Shown in pieces: positions 35,901 through 47,089 of a DNA stretch of 64,000 bases (position 1 is the first letter of the stretch; every line of letters begins with the position of its first letter). Source of the stretch: Channa striata (Eukaryota; Chordata; Actinopteri; Anabantiformes; Channidae); contig CM065183.1 in assembly GCA_033026295.1 (NCBI GenBank), forward strand, positions 992,001 through 1,056,000, given 5' to 3'. The notes under the pieces were generated by a model that saw nothing but the letters and a program-made list of their open reading frames with translations, was not told where the DNA came from and did not search any database. The position numbers and the translations under genes were made by a program.

Positions 35901-38898
35901 AAACCATGTAAATACAAACTCCAACAAACTTTCTAAAGTGAAATAAACATACAGTAATGATTTCTTAATTATTATAAACTTTTTTTCAGCCTAATTGTAT
36001 TTTGTAAATATAAGGTAATTAAGAGTTTGATTCCTGCAACACATATACATAATATTTGGACAGAGGTATATTCACCAGCTTTTGTTTTAATTAAACTTTT
36101 TAAATAATGTCAGCACTGTAGATCTAACAGGTGCAATTTTGCTAATGGAATATTTTCAGCTCTTCTACCATTATCTGATTCTCCTGTTCTCTGATGCACC
36201 ATACATTTTCACTAGTTTCTGGTACATACACTAGAAGACCTTGCATTGTCCTGCTAAAATATCCACCCACTTCCAAAGAAAAACTCTGATATGTCCATCT
36301 AAAACCCAATATAGCCTCTCCATTAATGGTTCCTTGAAACATATACAACTCATCCATGCGATGGACACTGATACAACCCACAACTATCACAGATTCTGAA
36401 CATGTGCGCCATTTTCGGATAACAGCTGCATAGTCTTTTTCTGTCTCCATCACCAAGAACCTGACTTCTTGGTTTATGCCTTCTACAAGCCAGGGATAAC
36501 ACAGAAAACTAGCTGAAACTTGGAATTGTCAGAGCACAATACAGTTCCACTGCTTTTCAGTCCATTAGCTACTCTAGCTAAGGCCCAGAGAACTTGGCAA
36601 TGTTTCTGGACAGAATGTATGATTTCCCCCTTTTGGCGTAGATTTTCAGGCTGCTTGTCTAGATCCAGAAGTGACTGTGTTAAGTGACAAGGAAATCTAG
36701 AAAGGTCCTCCTGAACCCAAGTGGCTATGATGATTATGATAGCTTGACTGTTTCTCAAGCAGATCAGTAAGTTTTAGCACTTGACAGTATAGTAAATGGG
36801 TGGAGACGCTGGAGGGCTAAACACACAATGCAGGATCAAATCCCGGTGTGGGAAATCCCAGCCTACCTGCAATCCCCCACCAGGCGTGTCCCTGAGCAAG
36901 ACACCCAGCACCAGCTCCCTTAAGAGGGATGGGTTAAATGTGCAGGAGTAAATTTCACTGTAACATGTATGTGCAAATGTAAATACGACGAATAAAGGTT
37001 CTTCTTCTTCTAAAGAAATGTTTTCCGTCAAAACAATAGCAAAAATTTTATTAAGCAATTTCTTCAAACATGTTGATGACAGACATTTCCAGATCCCCTA
37101 ATTCCCCTAAAAAGAATGCCATGCAGGAGGATCACACAGGAGGGAAGAGGCGTTGTCTTCTCAGACGAACCAAACATTATCAAATTGCCACTTGGTTGCG
37201 TATTTATTTAGTTTTTGACAACCAATTAATTAGTCCAGACATTATGAGATTTAACAGATGTAATAGTGACTCGCACAATTCTCATAGATCTCATCTTGGA
37301 GTACTGCAGGTTTTTTAGGATATTAAAATTAAACTGAAATGCTGCATTTCCTGAAGAACATGCATGTGATCGTTGAAAGCTAGCTGCTGGAAACAGCTGC
37401 TACAAAACTGTTTGAGTAATGCTGAGATTGGAAGCCCTGAACAATGTAGAAGTGAATGGAATGGAGTCTTTGGTGTCTTTCATGTAGTGATGGGTAGATG
37501 AGGCTTCATGAAGCATTTCAACACATTGCCAAACTGTATTGATACTGTGTCACTGAATACTGACAACCTGCTGGACCTTAAAAATCCCTACAGGCAACCT
37601 AGTTGACAGACCCTACTGACACTGATGACCTAGTATATGCAATAATCAAATTTAAGTCATTGTATTTAATATGGTATTATTTCATATCTTCATTTGAATT
37701 AAACATTTCTTTCATGTACTTAGATACAGTCAATAAATAATGTCATAATGTGAAAATCGCGTACTGCACTGGGCTTTTTATTTTGTTTACAACTTTGTAT
37801 TGAAAAAATATGTTTTTCCAACGTTTTGAAATTTAATCTGTTACTTTTACTTTTTCGATACAGTTTCTCCAGCTGTGGTAAACACACGCTCACACGGCAC
37901 AGATGAGGCTGGAGTGCAGAGAAATTCTAAAGAAAGCCAGAAGAGGTTTGGGTAGATTGTCTTTGGGTTGTCCCATCATCTTATAGGATCCTGGGCCCTG
38001 GCAATATTGCCTTCTGCTAGGTATCTCTGCACCTCCTGGATGGCATCAGCTGTGGCACTTTTGGTTCACCTTCCTACTTCGATGTTGGTCACTTGACTTT
38101 CTTGAAGCGATACGCGCACCGACACAGGATTTTGCTCTACAAGCTCGACGCAAGCGCCGATGCATCGGTGTTGCCGGACACATCACTACTTGCATGTGTG
38201 AAAACATGAAAGAAAATTAGCTATCAGCACAGAAAGTAATTGGAACCCTCTCCACATGAAAGGCATCAAAGGCTCCCATAGAGCTCAATGCAAAATAAAA
38301 ATCATTTGCATTTTTATATAAATTATTCTTCATTAGCTATCAGCACACAAATCAGTGGTCACCATCTTCAAACATGTAACAACACGGAGTTGGAATGATG
38401 TTTCTAGCTGTAGACAGGGATGTGGTACGTTTCTGGTTTGCATGTGTAGGTGGTTTATTTTACACCATTTTTTTTAAACTTTACTTACTTTTCTACACCT
38501 TTACTTCTGACCAACATCTGTCAAGTTGACAAGAGGGCATACAGTAAAGTGTATAAGGTAGCTCATCTTTTAGGGCTAAGTTTCCTTTCCATTTTTTGAC
38601 TAATAGATCAAAGGCCATCTGCCTGTGAAATTAGTGAAAGCTGTCATTTGTGTGGAGGATAGACCCTTTCTATTTGTAATTTTGGTCATTGTGAGCACTG
38701 ACCACTATGGTAAAATTTATTGACCTGTTCTTAGTTTTTCTGTCTCTGCTTTCAGAATTCTGGTATTGAGAAGGCCTTCCTGTTTGATGTGGTCAGTAAG
38801 ATTTACATTGCTACAGACAGTAGTCCTGTGGACATGCAGACGTATGAGCTGTGTTGCGACATGATTGATGTGGTCATTGACATCTCCTGCATCTATGG
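23847..38898 (+). CDS. rragd: Ras-related GTP-binding protein D (RagD), 5' five coding exons, 3' partial
   Basis: RagD pairs with RagA/B on lysosomes and, with Ragulator, recruits mTORC1 when amino acids are present. Coding exons join as 23847-23955, 31070-31365, 32005-32204, 34126-34240 and 38756-38898 (863 nt, 287 codons plus 2 nt), all with GT-AG borders and kept frame. The acidic N-terminus ends SEEG|VLGFSD, like RagD. Key sites are the P-loop GLRRSGKSS (56-64), the switch II region WDFPGQ (103-108), and HKVD (166-169). IDSQ, CREEV and LTVTRAYKVN favour RagD over RagC. Residues matching the human disease-linked S76, T97, P119 and I221 are unchanged. The protein breaks off at CIYG; about 110 C-terminal residues are missing from the window. 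An alternative start is ATG 23853. Confidence 0.95.
24201..24206. promoter_or_regulatory. rragd: CACGTG E-box in rragd intron 1
   Basis: The context TACCACGTGATG matches the CACGTGA half of the CLEAR site bound by MiT/TFE factors. Human RRAGD is a known TFEB/TFE3 target through a CLEAR site in its promoter. The position, 245 nt after exon 1, is suitable, but binding is inferred. Confidence 0.4.
24828..25045 (+). mobile_element. V-SINE (Mermaid-type) copy in rragd intron 1
   Basis: Sense copy: TTGTTCGATCTCTGGCTCC (B box), TTAAGCAAGACGCTGAACCC, and AAGAAGCAGTGTAAAGCGCT at the 3' part. Confidence 0.8.
25060..25640 (-). mobile_element. Degraded LINE reverse transcriptase fragment
   Basis: The minus strand near 25090-25145 reads KFTDDTTVIGIIYVE, an RT catalytic block (A/T-DD) of a fish LINE. 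The rest of the stretch has no open frame. Low conservation makes the clade uncertain. Confidence 0.55.
25679..25760 (-). mobile_element. Tail of the second tRNA-derived SINE family
   Basis: An (AAG)n run at 25680-25704, then ACCTTTATTTTAGTCACATT and a TTGCACATACATGTTACAGT block. This is the reverse of the 3' tail at 36950-37013. Confidence 0.7.
26877..27345 (+). pseudogene. 5' half of a Tc1-like transposon
   Basis: It starts with a terminal repeat-like CAGTACCTTGCAAAATAATT. An ATG at 27131 opens a frame with MKSKEHTR, a stop, then GYNKISQALNISWSTAQ. This is the N-terminal helix-turn-helix of Tc1 transposases, as is NLPRHGRLPK further on. The catalytic domain and the other end are missing. 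Confidence 0.82.
27380..28420. other. Possible LTR-like region
   Basis: A T-rich sequence with repeated TTTTGTTTGG and CTTCCTGTTTTG words and a CACCTGTTCTCCCATTTATTT segment. This resembles fish gypsy LTRs in composition. Ends and target duplications cannot be fixed, so the call is weak. Confidence 0.35.
28440..29330 (+). mobile_element. Degraded LINE (L2/Rex-type), plus strand
   Basis: The region upstream of the RT (KEANRKHLSNIILSN, then VLFNTIDVNAL) is near 28505-28590. The C-terminal part includes FETVIYAFVTTWLDYCNSLY near 28950-29000, then RRDHITLGLALLHWLPV near 29080-29130. Motif order agrees with a collapsed LINE in which the RT core has been lost. It lies in intron 1 of rragd in the same orientation. 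Confidence 0.8.
29716..29943 (+). other. Coding-like open stretch, unidentified
   Basis: From just after a TGA near 29721 the frame reads about 70 residues including EVHVTGIPQGRFAQTHLSV and MVQPPQYISLLGEAAANIG before a TAA. Composition is protein-like and not repetitive. It lies inside rragd intron 1. It may be a captured exon, a pseudogene piece or part of a mobile element; I cannot assign a family. Confidence 0.3.
31070..31365 (+). CDS. rragd: rragd coding exon 2 (GTPase core)
   Basis: The acceptor TTGATGTGCAG ends at 31069 and the donor CCCAG|GTGAGG follows 31365. It encodes VLGFSD through VIDSQ with the P-loop and WDFPGQ. Phase 1 entry restores the GTG codon from exon 1. Confidence 0.95.
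32005..32204 (+). CDS. rragd: rragd coding exon 3
   Basis: The acceptor CTTGACAG ends at 32004 and the donor TTGAG|GTCAGC follows 32204. It encodes DEYVEALSRLHLTVTRAYK and the nucleotide-specificity motif HKVDG. Confidence 0.94.
32205..34125 (+). other. rragd: rragd intron 3, with candidate E-box
   Basis: A T-rich intron. GTCACGTG at 33209-33216 matches eight bases of the ten-base CLEAR consensus. A stretch near 32770-32960 resembles decayed DNA-transposon sequence, too weak to call. No other feature. Confidence 0.4.
34126..34240 (+). CDS. rragd: rragd coding exon 4
   Basis: The acceptor CCTCTACAG ends at 34125 and the donor ATATCT|GTGAGT follows 34240. It encodes FYLTSIYDHSIFEAFSKVV through LLNIFIS; the Ser codon is split with exon 3. 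Confidence 0.94.
36130..36760 (-). pseudogene. Tc1-like transposase remnant in rragd intron 4
   Basis: The minus strand reads VLCSDNSKFQLVF (first catalytic Asp block, Glu changed to Asn), then SVIVVGCISVHRMDELYMF and a GTINGEA block. It ends with ENVWCIREQENQIMVEELK, the catalytic-Glu region. Two frames and a gap show it is dead. The Asn codon and the lost second Asp block confirm inactivity. Confidence 0.85.
36795..37013 (+). mobile_element. tRNA-derived SINE (second family), near full length
   Basis: A tRNA-like head with GGATCAAATCCC (B-box position), then the core TGAGCAAGACACCCAGCACC, then GTAAATTTCACTGTAACATG, and a tail ending GAATAAAGGTTCTTCTTCTTC. The tail occurs inverted at 17066 and 25679. 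Confidence 0.8.
37484..38192. mobile_element. hAT-like non-autonomous element in rragd intron 4
   Basis: It begins TAGTGATGGGTAGATGAGGC and ends GGACACATCACTACT, short inverted ends of a common fish hAT family. The interior has no complete transposase. An 8-bp duplication is not clear, so the exact borders are uncertain. Confidence 0.6.
38756..38898 (+). CDS. rragd: rragd coding exon 5
   Basis: The acceptor GCTTTCAG ends at 38755 and the donor TATGG|GTAAGT follows 38898. It encodes NSGIEKAFLFDVVSKIYIAT through CIYG, the start of the C-terminal roadblock-like domain. It ends in phase 2. The next exon should open with LKEDG; none is found up to 64000. Confidence 0.94.
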
Positions 38899-39030
38899 GT
38901 AAGTCAGCGGACACACGTGACAAATCTTCCATTTATTTGTTGCTTATCTTGTTAATGGTTGCATGAGGGTTTGAGCTAACCCTAGCCGATGTTTGGCAGG
39001 AGGTTACACTTTGGACATGGCACTGGCCTT

Positions 39031-39661
39031 CTCTAAACATATATTTATAGTTCCTGTTAAAATAACAGCATACAACTCTTACAGAAAAATGCTTAAAGTC
39101 TATTACATCTGTTTTCTGTAGACTTTCTGATAGACACTTACAATTTAAAGAAATCTCTTGATTAGGCTAGACAAATTAAAATAATAAAAATACTAAAATA
39201 ATTTAAAAATTACGTTTATTTGGGGACTCTTGTCTAAATTTCTGTTTATTTTGTATTCTGCCTTTAAAGCAAACCAAACAAAGAACAGCTGAAATTCTAT
39301 TTCATCCCGAAACCAACATTTCTTCGATTTCCTTGAAAAGGTAAAGCTTCTGCGATCAGCCAGAAGAAGAAAGTAGATCTTTCAATTTCAATCCAAATTT
39401 AAACTAATCAAGAGATTTCTTTAAATTGTAAGTGTCTATCAGAAAGTGTTTTATTATGGGAAAATGGATATTGACAATGTGAGGATAAAAATTATCTTAC
39501 TGCAGTAATTTCAGCTTGATAAATGTTGACGTTGATGCTGTCTTTTCTTTACACTAACAGCCAGTAACATCTACAGAAAACAGATGTAATAGACTTTAAG
39601 CATTTTTCTGTAAGAGTTGTATGCTGTTATTTTAACAGGAACTATAAATATATGTTTAGAG
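39031..39661. mobile_element. 631-bp foldback (long inverted repeat) element
   Basis: The left arm from CTCTAAACATATATTTATAG (39031) to about 39175 matches, as reverse complement, the right arm from about 39403 to 39661. The right arm contains about 140 extra bases (about 39447-39589) absent from the left arm. No coding frame. It lies 133 bp past the exon 5 donor, so an rragd pre-mRNA could fold into a long hairpin here. Confidence 0.88.
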
Positions 39662-42529
39662 TAGGATAAACAGTAGTGTTTAACATACAAATAAAATGCA
39701 ATGAATTATGGGTGGGGTGACGATTACAAAAATACATCAACACTTTGCAAATTGGGATAGAAATAACAGAGCACAAAGTTTGGCACCAGGACAATTTTGG
39801 GACAATTTAAAAAATTACCTCACAGTGGATTTAGTTGTCGAAGGTAAACTATAAACATCAGTACTATATAAACTATATAATCACTGGTTATGACTTCTTC
39901 AAGACCCTATAAATTGTTCCTCCGTGTAGCAGAGTGGGAGCAGACATCTCAGGTAAAGTCAAAGTTGCTCCTTAACTCAACCGGACAGCGCTTGTTCGGG
40001 TACCAGTATAAAAACGCGCTGTAAATTACGTCTAGAAGGGAAAATGATCCAGACAGTCGTTAAACAATCAGAAACGTGCAGAAAAGCGATAATTTCAGCT
40101 GTGTCTGCCATTCCATATTCACTGTCATGTGTTCACCACAACAAACTTGTTGGATAACTGCTAACTGTTACGAGCATGTTAATTCACATCCACCTAAACC
40201 CACCTAATCAGCTAATAATGGACGATTTCATGTTCATTCTCTTCTGTTTTTGTAGTCTTTTGTAACACCACAGTAATTTGTAAAATATGTAAAACATTTT
40301 TATTGGACGTTAACGCATCTTGAAAAATGTTTAAAGGTGAATGTTTTGTGTCTTTTAAATAATAAAACATTAAAATGCTGCTGACAACAGAGCTAGTGGT
40401 AAAACTTTGACAGTTTACTAAGATAAGTCTCTTGTCCCCGGGATGACCACTGACATTATCCTCTCAGACGCTGGGCTGCAGCCTGCTGACATGACGCTGT
40501 CTCAAATGGTTCTCACAGTGCCAATAACGTCCAATCAGACTTAAGATGGAAGTATTTTGGGCAAATGGACCACATGTTATATATCTAAAGTAGTACTTTC
40601 GTGTATGAAAAAATATTAAAACATTGATAAAGTGGTGCAAGAGCAGAACTAGGAGCAATTTTTAATCAGCTCTGAGCTTGTCTTACACTCTGCTGGTTGG
40701 CGCACAAGTCACTTTTGGATATCTGGTTACTGCAAGTCCACACAAGTCTGGTCCCAAAGCATCCTTGATAAAATGGCAGAGTGAGAACACTTGTGGGTAC
40801 TTGATCTGTACTTGGTTAGTTGCAAACTTTGAATTGGAACAGTACTTTTGTAACCCTGGTTTCTGGGTGTGGTGGTGCTCTCCAGTGTCTCTGGGCTGTG
40901 GGAAATGAACGAGCTACAATTTGTCTTTGGTTATCTTCTTTTAATAAACGCCAACACAGCAGAGTAGACAACATAACTGTCACCACCCTTCGTCTTGACT
41001 TGCGTCAGTCTACCACTGTTCCCCCAGGAACCCAGGGCAGGTAGGAACTACAGTTGACTGTATACCCAATATGTAACTGATAAGAAGTAATACTGTAAAC
41101 ATAAATAATAAATCAAATTAAACTGGGCAACTTAATGTAATGGACTTAAAAGAAATGTATATATATATATGTAGAGCTCAGTGGTGTATATAATGAAGTA
41201 TGATACATATCAATATAGTAAACTCAAATATGGGCAGTAATTAGGGTTACACTTGGGCTATGACTGATGTTTCACAAGTCTGTGAGAACGCAAGTACAGA
41301 GAAGAACACGTATTAAGATACATCCTGAGACTAGGCGCTAGGGACTGTGGGAGGTCTGTTTTGTTCAGTTCAGTTCCGTGTGCTATTGTGTTTGGTTATG
41401 CAGGGGTTTAATTTCAGTTGGATGTTGTGTGTATTGTGTAGCTCAGGTTTAGCCAGTGGGTGGAGTTAATGTTGACACCATGTATGTAAGTGCTACTGCA
41501 GCTGACAGCCTCCAGTTATTGTTTCTGTTATGTTGTTAATGTCTTACTCAAATAAATGTGTGCAGTGTAAAATAAAACAGATTTGCGGGAAAATAATCGA
41601 TAGATAAATTGACACAGAAAATAAGCAGCTCTATAGTGAAAAAAAAATTTAGTGATTCAGCCATAAACATGTATAGATGAAAGAAGTCTGTGTTTTCAAA
41701 GGGTGAAATATAAGGAACTATCATTCCTTTTTTGAGACAATTCTCTAAGTAGTGATAGGATCTTTTGACTTCAGAAAATTCTCAGCTCATATAAGAGCAC
41801 ATATTCTATTACTTTTTTTTTTTAAAAATGTGTAAATTACCTACCTTGCTCAGATTTGTGTAGCTTTGGAAAATTTACATATAGTGTTATACTAAAAAAT
41901 AAATAAGATTACCACAAATACACAAGCCCAGGCACTTAGAGCTTTGGATTTGATGCATTATCGCATACTGAAGTGTGTCACCAGAAAAATCTCATGGGGA
42001 AAAATCTCACAGGGAAAGGGGTGCTGCCTGAAATAATGAGTGAAGCTTAGCACCTCTGTCTAGGTTGACTTCTGCTCAAATTCCAATTCAAGAAATTTCT
42101 AGCATAACATGTTCACATATGTTTATTATTGTATGGAAAATACTGGACTGAAACCAGTTTCTTCAAGTAGCCTCCAGCTGTACACATTCTAGGGATGGGA
42201 GTGTTTACAGTTTTTGATAAACATGATTGTCTATACACTATTTAACATGTTATTACCAGAAGTTTGATGCATAAGTACAAATAAAATATGACAAACCGCT
42301 AATGATTTAGAAAAAATGTATAAAACAAAGAAAAAGGAAAATATTATGAGAGTGATTTTTGAGGTTGACAAAGTTCAGAACTATGTGTGTTTTACAAATT
42401 AGTTAAAGGTCAGAAACATCTCTAAATACATTACAATGATAAAGTTATTCAGACTTATAACCATATTAAAATTGAGGATAACACTATTAAATAACCATTA
42501 ATGTTAACATATCAATAAAAAATCAGATT
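39662..42529. other. rragd intron 5 (inferred), no gene seen
   Basis: AT-rich. The open frames at 40464-41044 have no recognised domain. Some 40.6-41.5 kb sequence is unlike its surroundings, but no element could be defined. Confidence 0.4.
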
Positions 42530-45500
42530 AGTCATAAATGTGGTAATCTAGCCACACGGGTTGCAAGCCAGTAACTTCTGTGCCGGTCCCAAGCCCGGAT
42601 AAATAGAGAGGGTTGCGTCAGGAAGGGCATCCGGCGTAAAATTTTGCCAAGTACAACCATGCGAGTCATCCATACCACTTTCATACCGGATCGGTCGAAG
42701 AAGGAGAGGAGGCAGAAGGGTTCGTGGTCAGAGAGAGAAGGGTAAAGGCAGGAGCTTAGATCTGAGAGTAGGGACTCTTAATGTTGGAACAATGACAGGG
42801 AAAGGTAGAGAGCTGGCAGACATGATGGAGAGAAGGAAGGTAGATGTACTGTGTGTGCAGGAGACGAGGTGGAAGGGCAGCAAAGCACGTAGTATTGGAG
42901 GAGGATACAAACTGTTCTACCATGGTGTGGATAGGAAGAGAAACGGAGTAGGAGTGATCCTGAAGGGGGAGTTTGTGAACAATGTTCTAGAGGTGAAAAG
43001 AGTCTCAGACAGGGTGATGAGCCTAAAGCTAGAAATCAAAGGGGTGATGGTGAATGTAGTCAGTGGGTATGCTCCACAAGTTGGCTGTGAGTTAGAAGAG
43101 AAGGAGAGATTCTGGAGTGAGTTTGATGAGGTCGTAGAGAGTATCCCCAGAGGAGAGAGACAAGTTGTTGGAGCAGACTGCAATGGGCATGTTGGTGAGG
43201 GGAACAGAGGTAATGAGGAGGTTATGGGCAGGTTTGGTGTTAAGGAAAGGAATCCAGAAGGACAGATGGTAGTGGACTTTGCTAAGAGGATGGAAATGGC
43301 TGTAGTTAACACTTACTTCCAGAAGAGAGAGGAACACAGAGTGACATACAAGAGTGGATGTAGGAGTACACAGGTGGACTACATTCTATGTAGACGAGGT
43401 CATTTAAGAGAGGTTAGTGACTGTAAAGTGGTGGTAGGAGAGAGTGTAGCCAGACAGCACTGCATGGTGGTGTGTAAGATGACTCTGGTGGTCAGGAAGA
43501 AGAAGAGAGGAAAGACAGAAAAGAAGACCAAGTGGTTGAAGCTAAAGAATGAAGAAACTTGTGAGGAATTCAGGCAGAAGTTGAGACAGGCTTTGGGTGG
43601 TCAGGAAGAGCTTCCAGATGACTGGGAAACTACAGCAGAGGTAATCAGGGAAACAGGTAGGAAGGTGCTTGGTGTGTCATCTGGAAAGAGGAAAGATGAT
43701 AAAGACACTTGGTGGTGGAATGAGGAAGTAAAGGACTGCATCCAGAGGAAGAGGTTAGCTAAAAGGAAGTGGGATGTAGAAAATGGACTGAGGAAAGTAG
43801 ACAGGAGTACAAGGAAGCGCAGCGCAGAGTGAAGAGGGAGGTGGCAAAGGCCAAACAGAAAGCTTACGATGAGCTGTATGACAGGTTAGACACGAAAGAA
43901 GGAGAGAAGGACTTGTACAGGATAGCCAGACAGAGAGATAAGGATGGGAAAGATGTGCAACAGATAAGGGTGATTAAAGACAGAGATGGAAAGGTGCTAA
44001 CAAGCCAGGAGAGTGTGCAGAGAAGATGGAAGGAGTATTTTGAGGAGCTGATGAATGAGGAAAATGACAGGGAAAGAAGGGAGGAAGATGTGGATGCGGT
44101 GGAGCAGGAAATAGCAGAGATTAGGAAGGATGAGGTGAGGAAGGTTCTGAAAAGGATGAAGAGCGGAAAGGCTGTTGGTCCTGATGACGTACCTGTGGAA
44201 GTGCCTAGGAGAGACAGCAGTGAAGTTTCTGACAGGTCTGTTTAACAGGATTTTAGAGAGTGAGAAGATGCCTGAGGAATTGAGAAGAATCGTTCTGGTG
44301 CCGATCTTTAAGAACAAGGGTGACACGCAGAACTGCAGCAACTACAGAGGGATAAAGCTGATGAGCCACACAATGAAGCTGTGGGAAAGAGTAGTGGAAG
44401 CCAGGCTTAGGAAGGAGGTGGAGATTTGTGAACAGCAGTATGGTTTCATGCCCCGTAAGAGCACCACTGACGCCATTTTTGCTTTGAGATTGTTGATGGA
44501 AAAGTACAGAGATGGTCAGAAGGAGCTGCATTGTGTCTTTGTGCATTTAGAGAAGGCGTATGACAGGGTGCCGAGGGAGGAGCTGTGGTACTGTATGAGG
44601 ATGTCGGGAGTGGCAGAGAAGTACGTCAGAGTAGTCCAGGACATGTATGAGAGGAGCATGACGGTGGTGAGATGTGCCTTAGGTCAGACAGAGGAGTTCA
44701 AGGTGGAGGTGGGATTACACCAAGGATCGGCTTTGAGTCCCTTCTTGTTTGCTATGCTGATGGACAGGTTGACAGATGAGGTCAGACAGAAATCTCCCTG
44801 GACAATGATGTTTGCAGATGACATTGTGATTTGCAGTGAGAGTAGAGAGCAGGTGGAGGAACAGCTGGACAGGTGGAGGTTTGCTCTGGAAAGAAGAGGC
44901 ATGAAAGTCAGTCGTAGCAAGACAGAATACATGTGTGTAAACGAGAGGGAGCAAGGTAGAAGCGTGAGGTTACAGGGGGCTGAGGTGAAGAAGGTGCAGG
45001 AGTTTAAGTACTTGGGGTCAACAGTTCAGTGTGATGGGGAGTGTGGAAAAGAGGTGAAGAGGCGAGTGCAGGCGGATTGGAATGGGTGGAGGAAAGTGTC
45101 AGGAGTGTTGTGTGACAGAAGAGTGTCAGCAAGACTCAAAGGAAAGGTGTACAGAAAAGTGGTGAGACCAGCTCTGCTCTATGGGTTAGAGACAGTAGCA
45201 GTGAGAAAGAGACAAGAGGCAGAGATGGAAGCAGCAGAGATGAAGATGTTGAGGTTCTCCTTAGGAGTCACAAGGTTGGACAGAATAAGGAACGAGTTCA
45301 TCAGAGGGACAGCACACATTGCCTGTGTTAGCAACAAAGTCAGAGAGGCAAGATTGAGATGGTTTGGACATGTGCAGAGGAGGGATAGTGAATATATTGG
45401 TAGAAGGATGTTGGAGATGGAGCTGCCAGGCAAGAGGGCGAGAGGACGACCAGGATGTTCTAACAGAGGACATGAGGTTAGCTGGTATCAGTGAGGAAGA

Positions 45501-45593
45501 TGCCCAGGATAGAGTGAAGTGGAAAAGGATGATTCGCTGTGGCGACCCCTGATGGGAAAAGCCGAAAGAGAAGTAGTAGTCATAAATATGGTA
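42530..45593 (+). mobile_element. RTE-type non-LTR retrotransposon, copy 1, with 16-bp target duplication
   Basis: The element spans 42546-45577, flanked by AGTCATAAATGTGGTA (42530-42545) and AGTCATAAATATGGTA (45578-45593), one difference. The 5' end ATCTAGCCACACGGGTTGCA and the leader with GTCAGGAAGGGCATCCGGCG are shared with copy 2. The 3' end reads CGCTGTGGCGACCCCTGATG and then a short (AGT) tail, typical of fish RTE/Expander-like elements. It is near full length but lacks 77 bp of the leader. Confidence 0.92.
42792..45552 (+). pseudogene. RTE endonuclease-reverse transcriptase frame, copy 1, disrupted
   Basis: The apurinic endonuclease part begins MTGKGRELADMMERRK and has the motifs VLCVQETRWKG, SGYAPQVG and ADCNGHVG. 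A linker and the RT follow, with GPDDVPVE, VPIFKNKGDTQNCSNYRGI, GFMPRKSTTDAI, GLHQGSALSPFLFA and the catalytic MMFADDIVIC near 44805. Relative to copy 2 there is a 2-base insertion near 43786, an 8-base loss near 44205, and a loss of roughly 16 bases near 45452. The frame is therefore split at 43832, 44245 and 45494. It cannot make the full enzyme. The RT core itself is open. Confidence 0.93.
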
Positions 45594-47089
45594 TGGCATT
45601 GTCGAGGTATACACGTATGCTTGGTGGGTTCTGTACGTTTTGTTTGTTTTTAGCCTCCGCCTCTCTCTGTGTTCTGGTTCCCTCCATAGTGCTGTGCTCA
45701 CTTACGTTGCATTTGATGGTTTACTCAGCTCTATTTAAGCTCCCTGTTGTTTTCACTCTTTGCTGGTTATTTGCATCAAGTCACTCTATCATGTCTTTTC
45801 TGTTTCAGCACTTAAAGAGTAAACTTTGGATTTGGTATTTCTTCCTTCCAACGACCTGCTACCTGCTATTGATTTGTAGTTCAAAGGCTAGCATAGCCAT
45901 CATTTTCTCATAGCAACAGTTCTACATTCCTAACATTTTATGAAGCACAGTAAATTTCTGCAGAGGTAGAGACCAGAGACCAGAGTGTACAGCATATCCA
46001 TTTTTAATGGTGCATTATGGTACTTAATGATAACCTCTTTCATAGAGTAATGTCTAAACTGTTGTATGTGCACTGATGCCTGTAATGTCCCACTTTAACC
46101 ACCAGGCCATGTGTAAAACAAAGCAGAGGGTCCTTGATAAGTCAGTAACTACTGGAGCATGTGACGCTGCTCTCTCTGTCAAAGTGGAGTTTACTGGGTT
46201 GTTCTGTCTCTCAGGAACAGGGTGAATTGGCATACCGGATATAAAAGTAGTACAAGGCTGAATATGAAATAAATCCCAAAGCACACACTCCGTACTCTGA
46301 TCCCCCAGCAGATCTCTACTTTCTCACTTCAATTATCATTCCAGCTGGGACTATAATTAGGTCCTAATCCAGATCTGAGTTCAATTAGGGCATTTAAAAG
46401 GAATTAGCGCAGTATAGCACCTAATCCTCCTGTCCATATATAGTATATGCTAGTTAGTTTGCAAGCTAAGTAGCTAATTAGCTGCAGCGTCATCACTAAT
46501 AACACGTTAACATGCCACTTAAACCTATTTTGATTCTACAGTGTTTCTTGCTCTTTAATAATACCATTAGCAACACACTGTCTGCCCATTACATGTGTAA
46601 TACAGCACAAGTATTTTTGCCTCTTATTCCCTATAGTCCATCACCCCCTTTCTGGCAGCCTGCCACCTGCTGTCAATCAAACAGACACCAACATGCCCTT
46701 CCAGCTGCTGTCAATCAGACATAGACATAGGCATGCCACTCAGGCCAGGCAGGACTGAAAGGCGTTTTTAACTTCCTTTAATAATACATACCTATTAACA
46801 GCAATTTAAAGAACACAATTTTTATAAAAACCGGTTGAAACATTATCAAACATCCCAGTAATTTACTTAGAGTGCCATCTTTTTCTAGCAACTAATTCAA
46901 TTGCAGTTTTTTTCAAAATAATCATTATTTCATTGTTTATTTTTGAATGTAATTTGAAATATGTAAAAATAAATTCAGCATAACCAGTTTTACAAAAATG
47001 TATGGTGGATCCAGAGGGTTATAGGTAGTCTTACATGCCCTCCCACTAGTTGACCACCTTTGAAATCAGGAATGGGATTGTGAAATGGG
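45594..47089. other. Intergenic or intronic, no gene seen
   Basis: AT-rich with a TTTGTTTGTTTTTAGCCTCC stretch near 45640 that resembles LTR-like sequence in composition only. The open frame at 45539-45913 has no recognised domain. Confidence 0.35.

Noticed and set aside
42728..45701. Minus-strand open frames across the RTE copies
   Set aside because: They are antisense shadows of the endonuclease-RT frame and occur equally in both copies.
45539..45913. 124-codon frame after RTE copy 1
   Set aside because: Starts in the RTE tail and continues into T-rich non-coding DNA; no domain.
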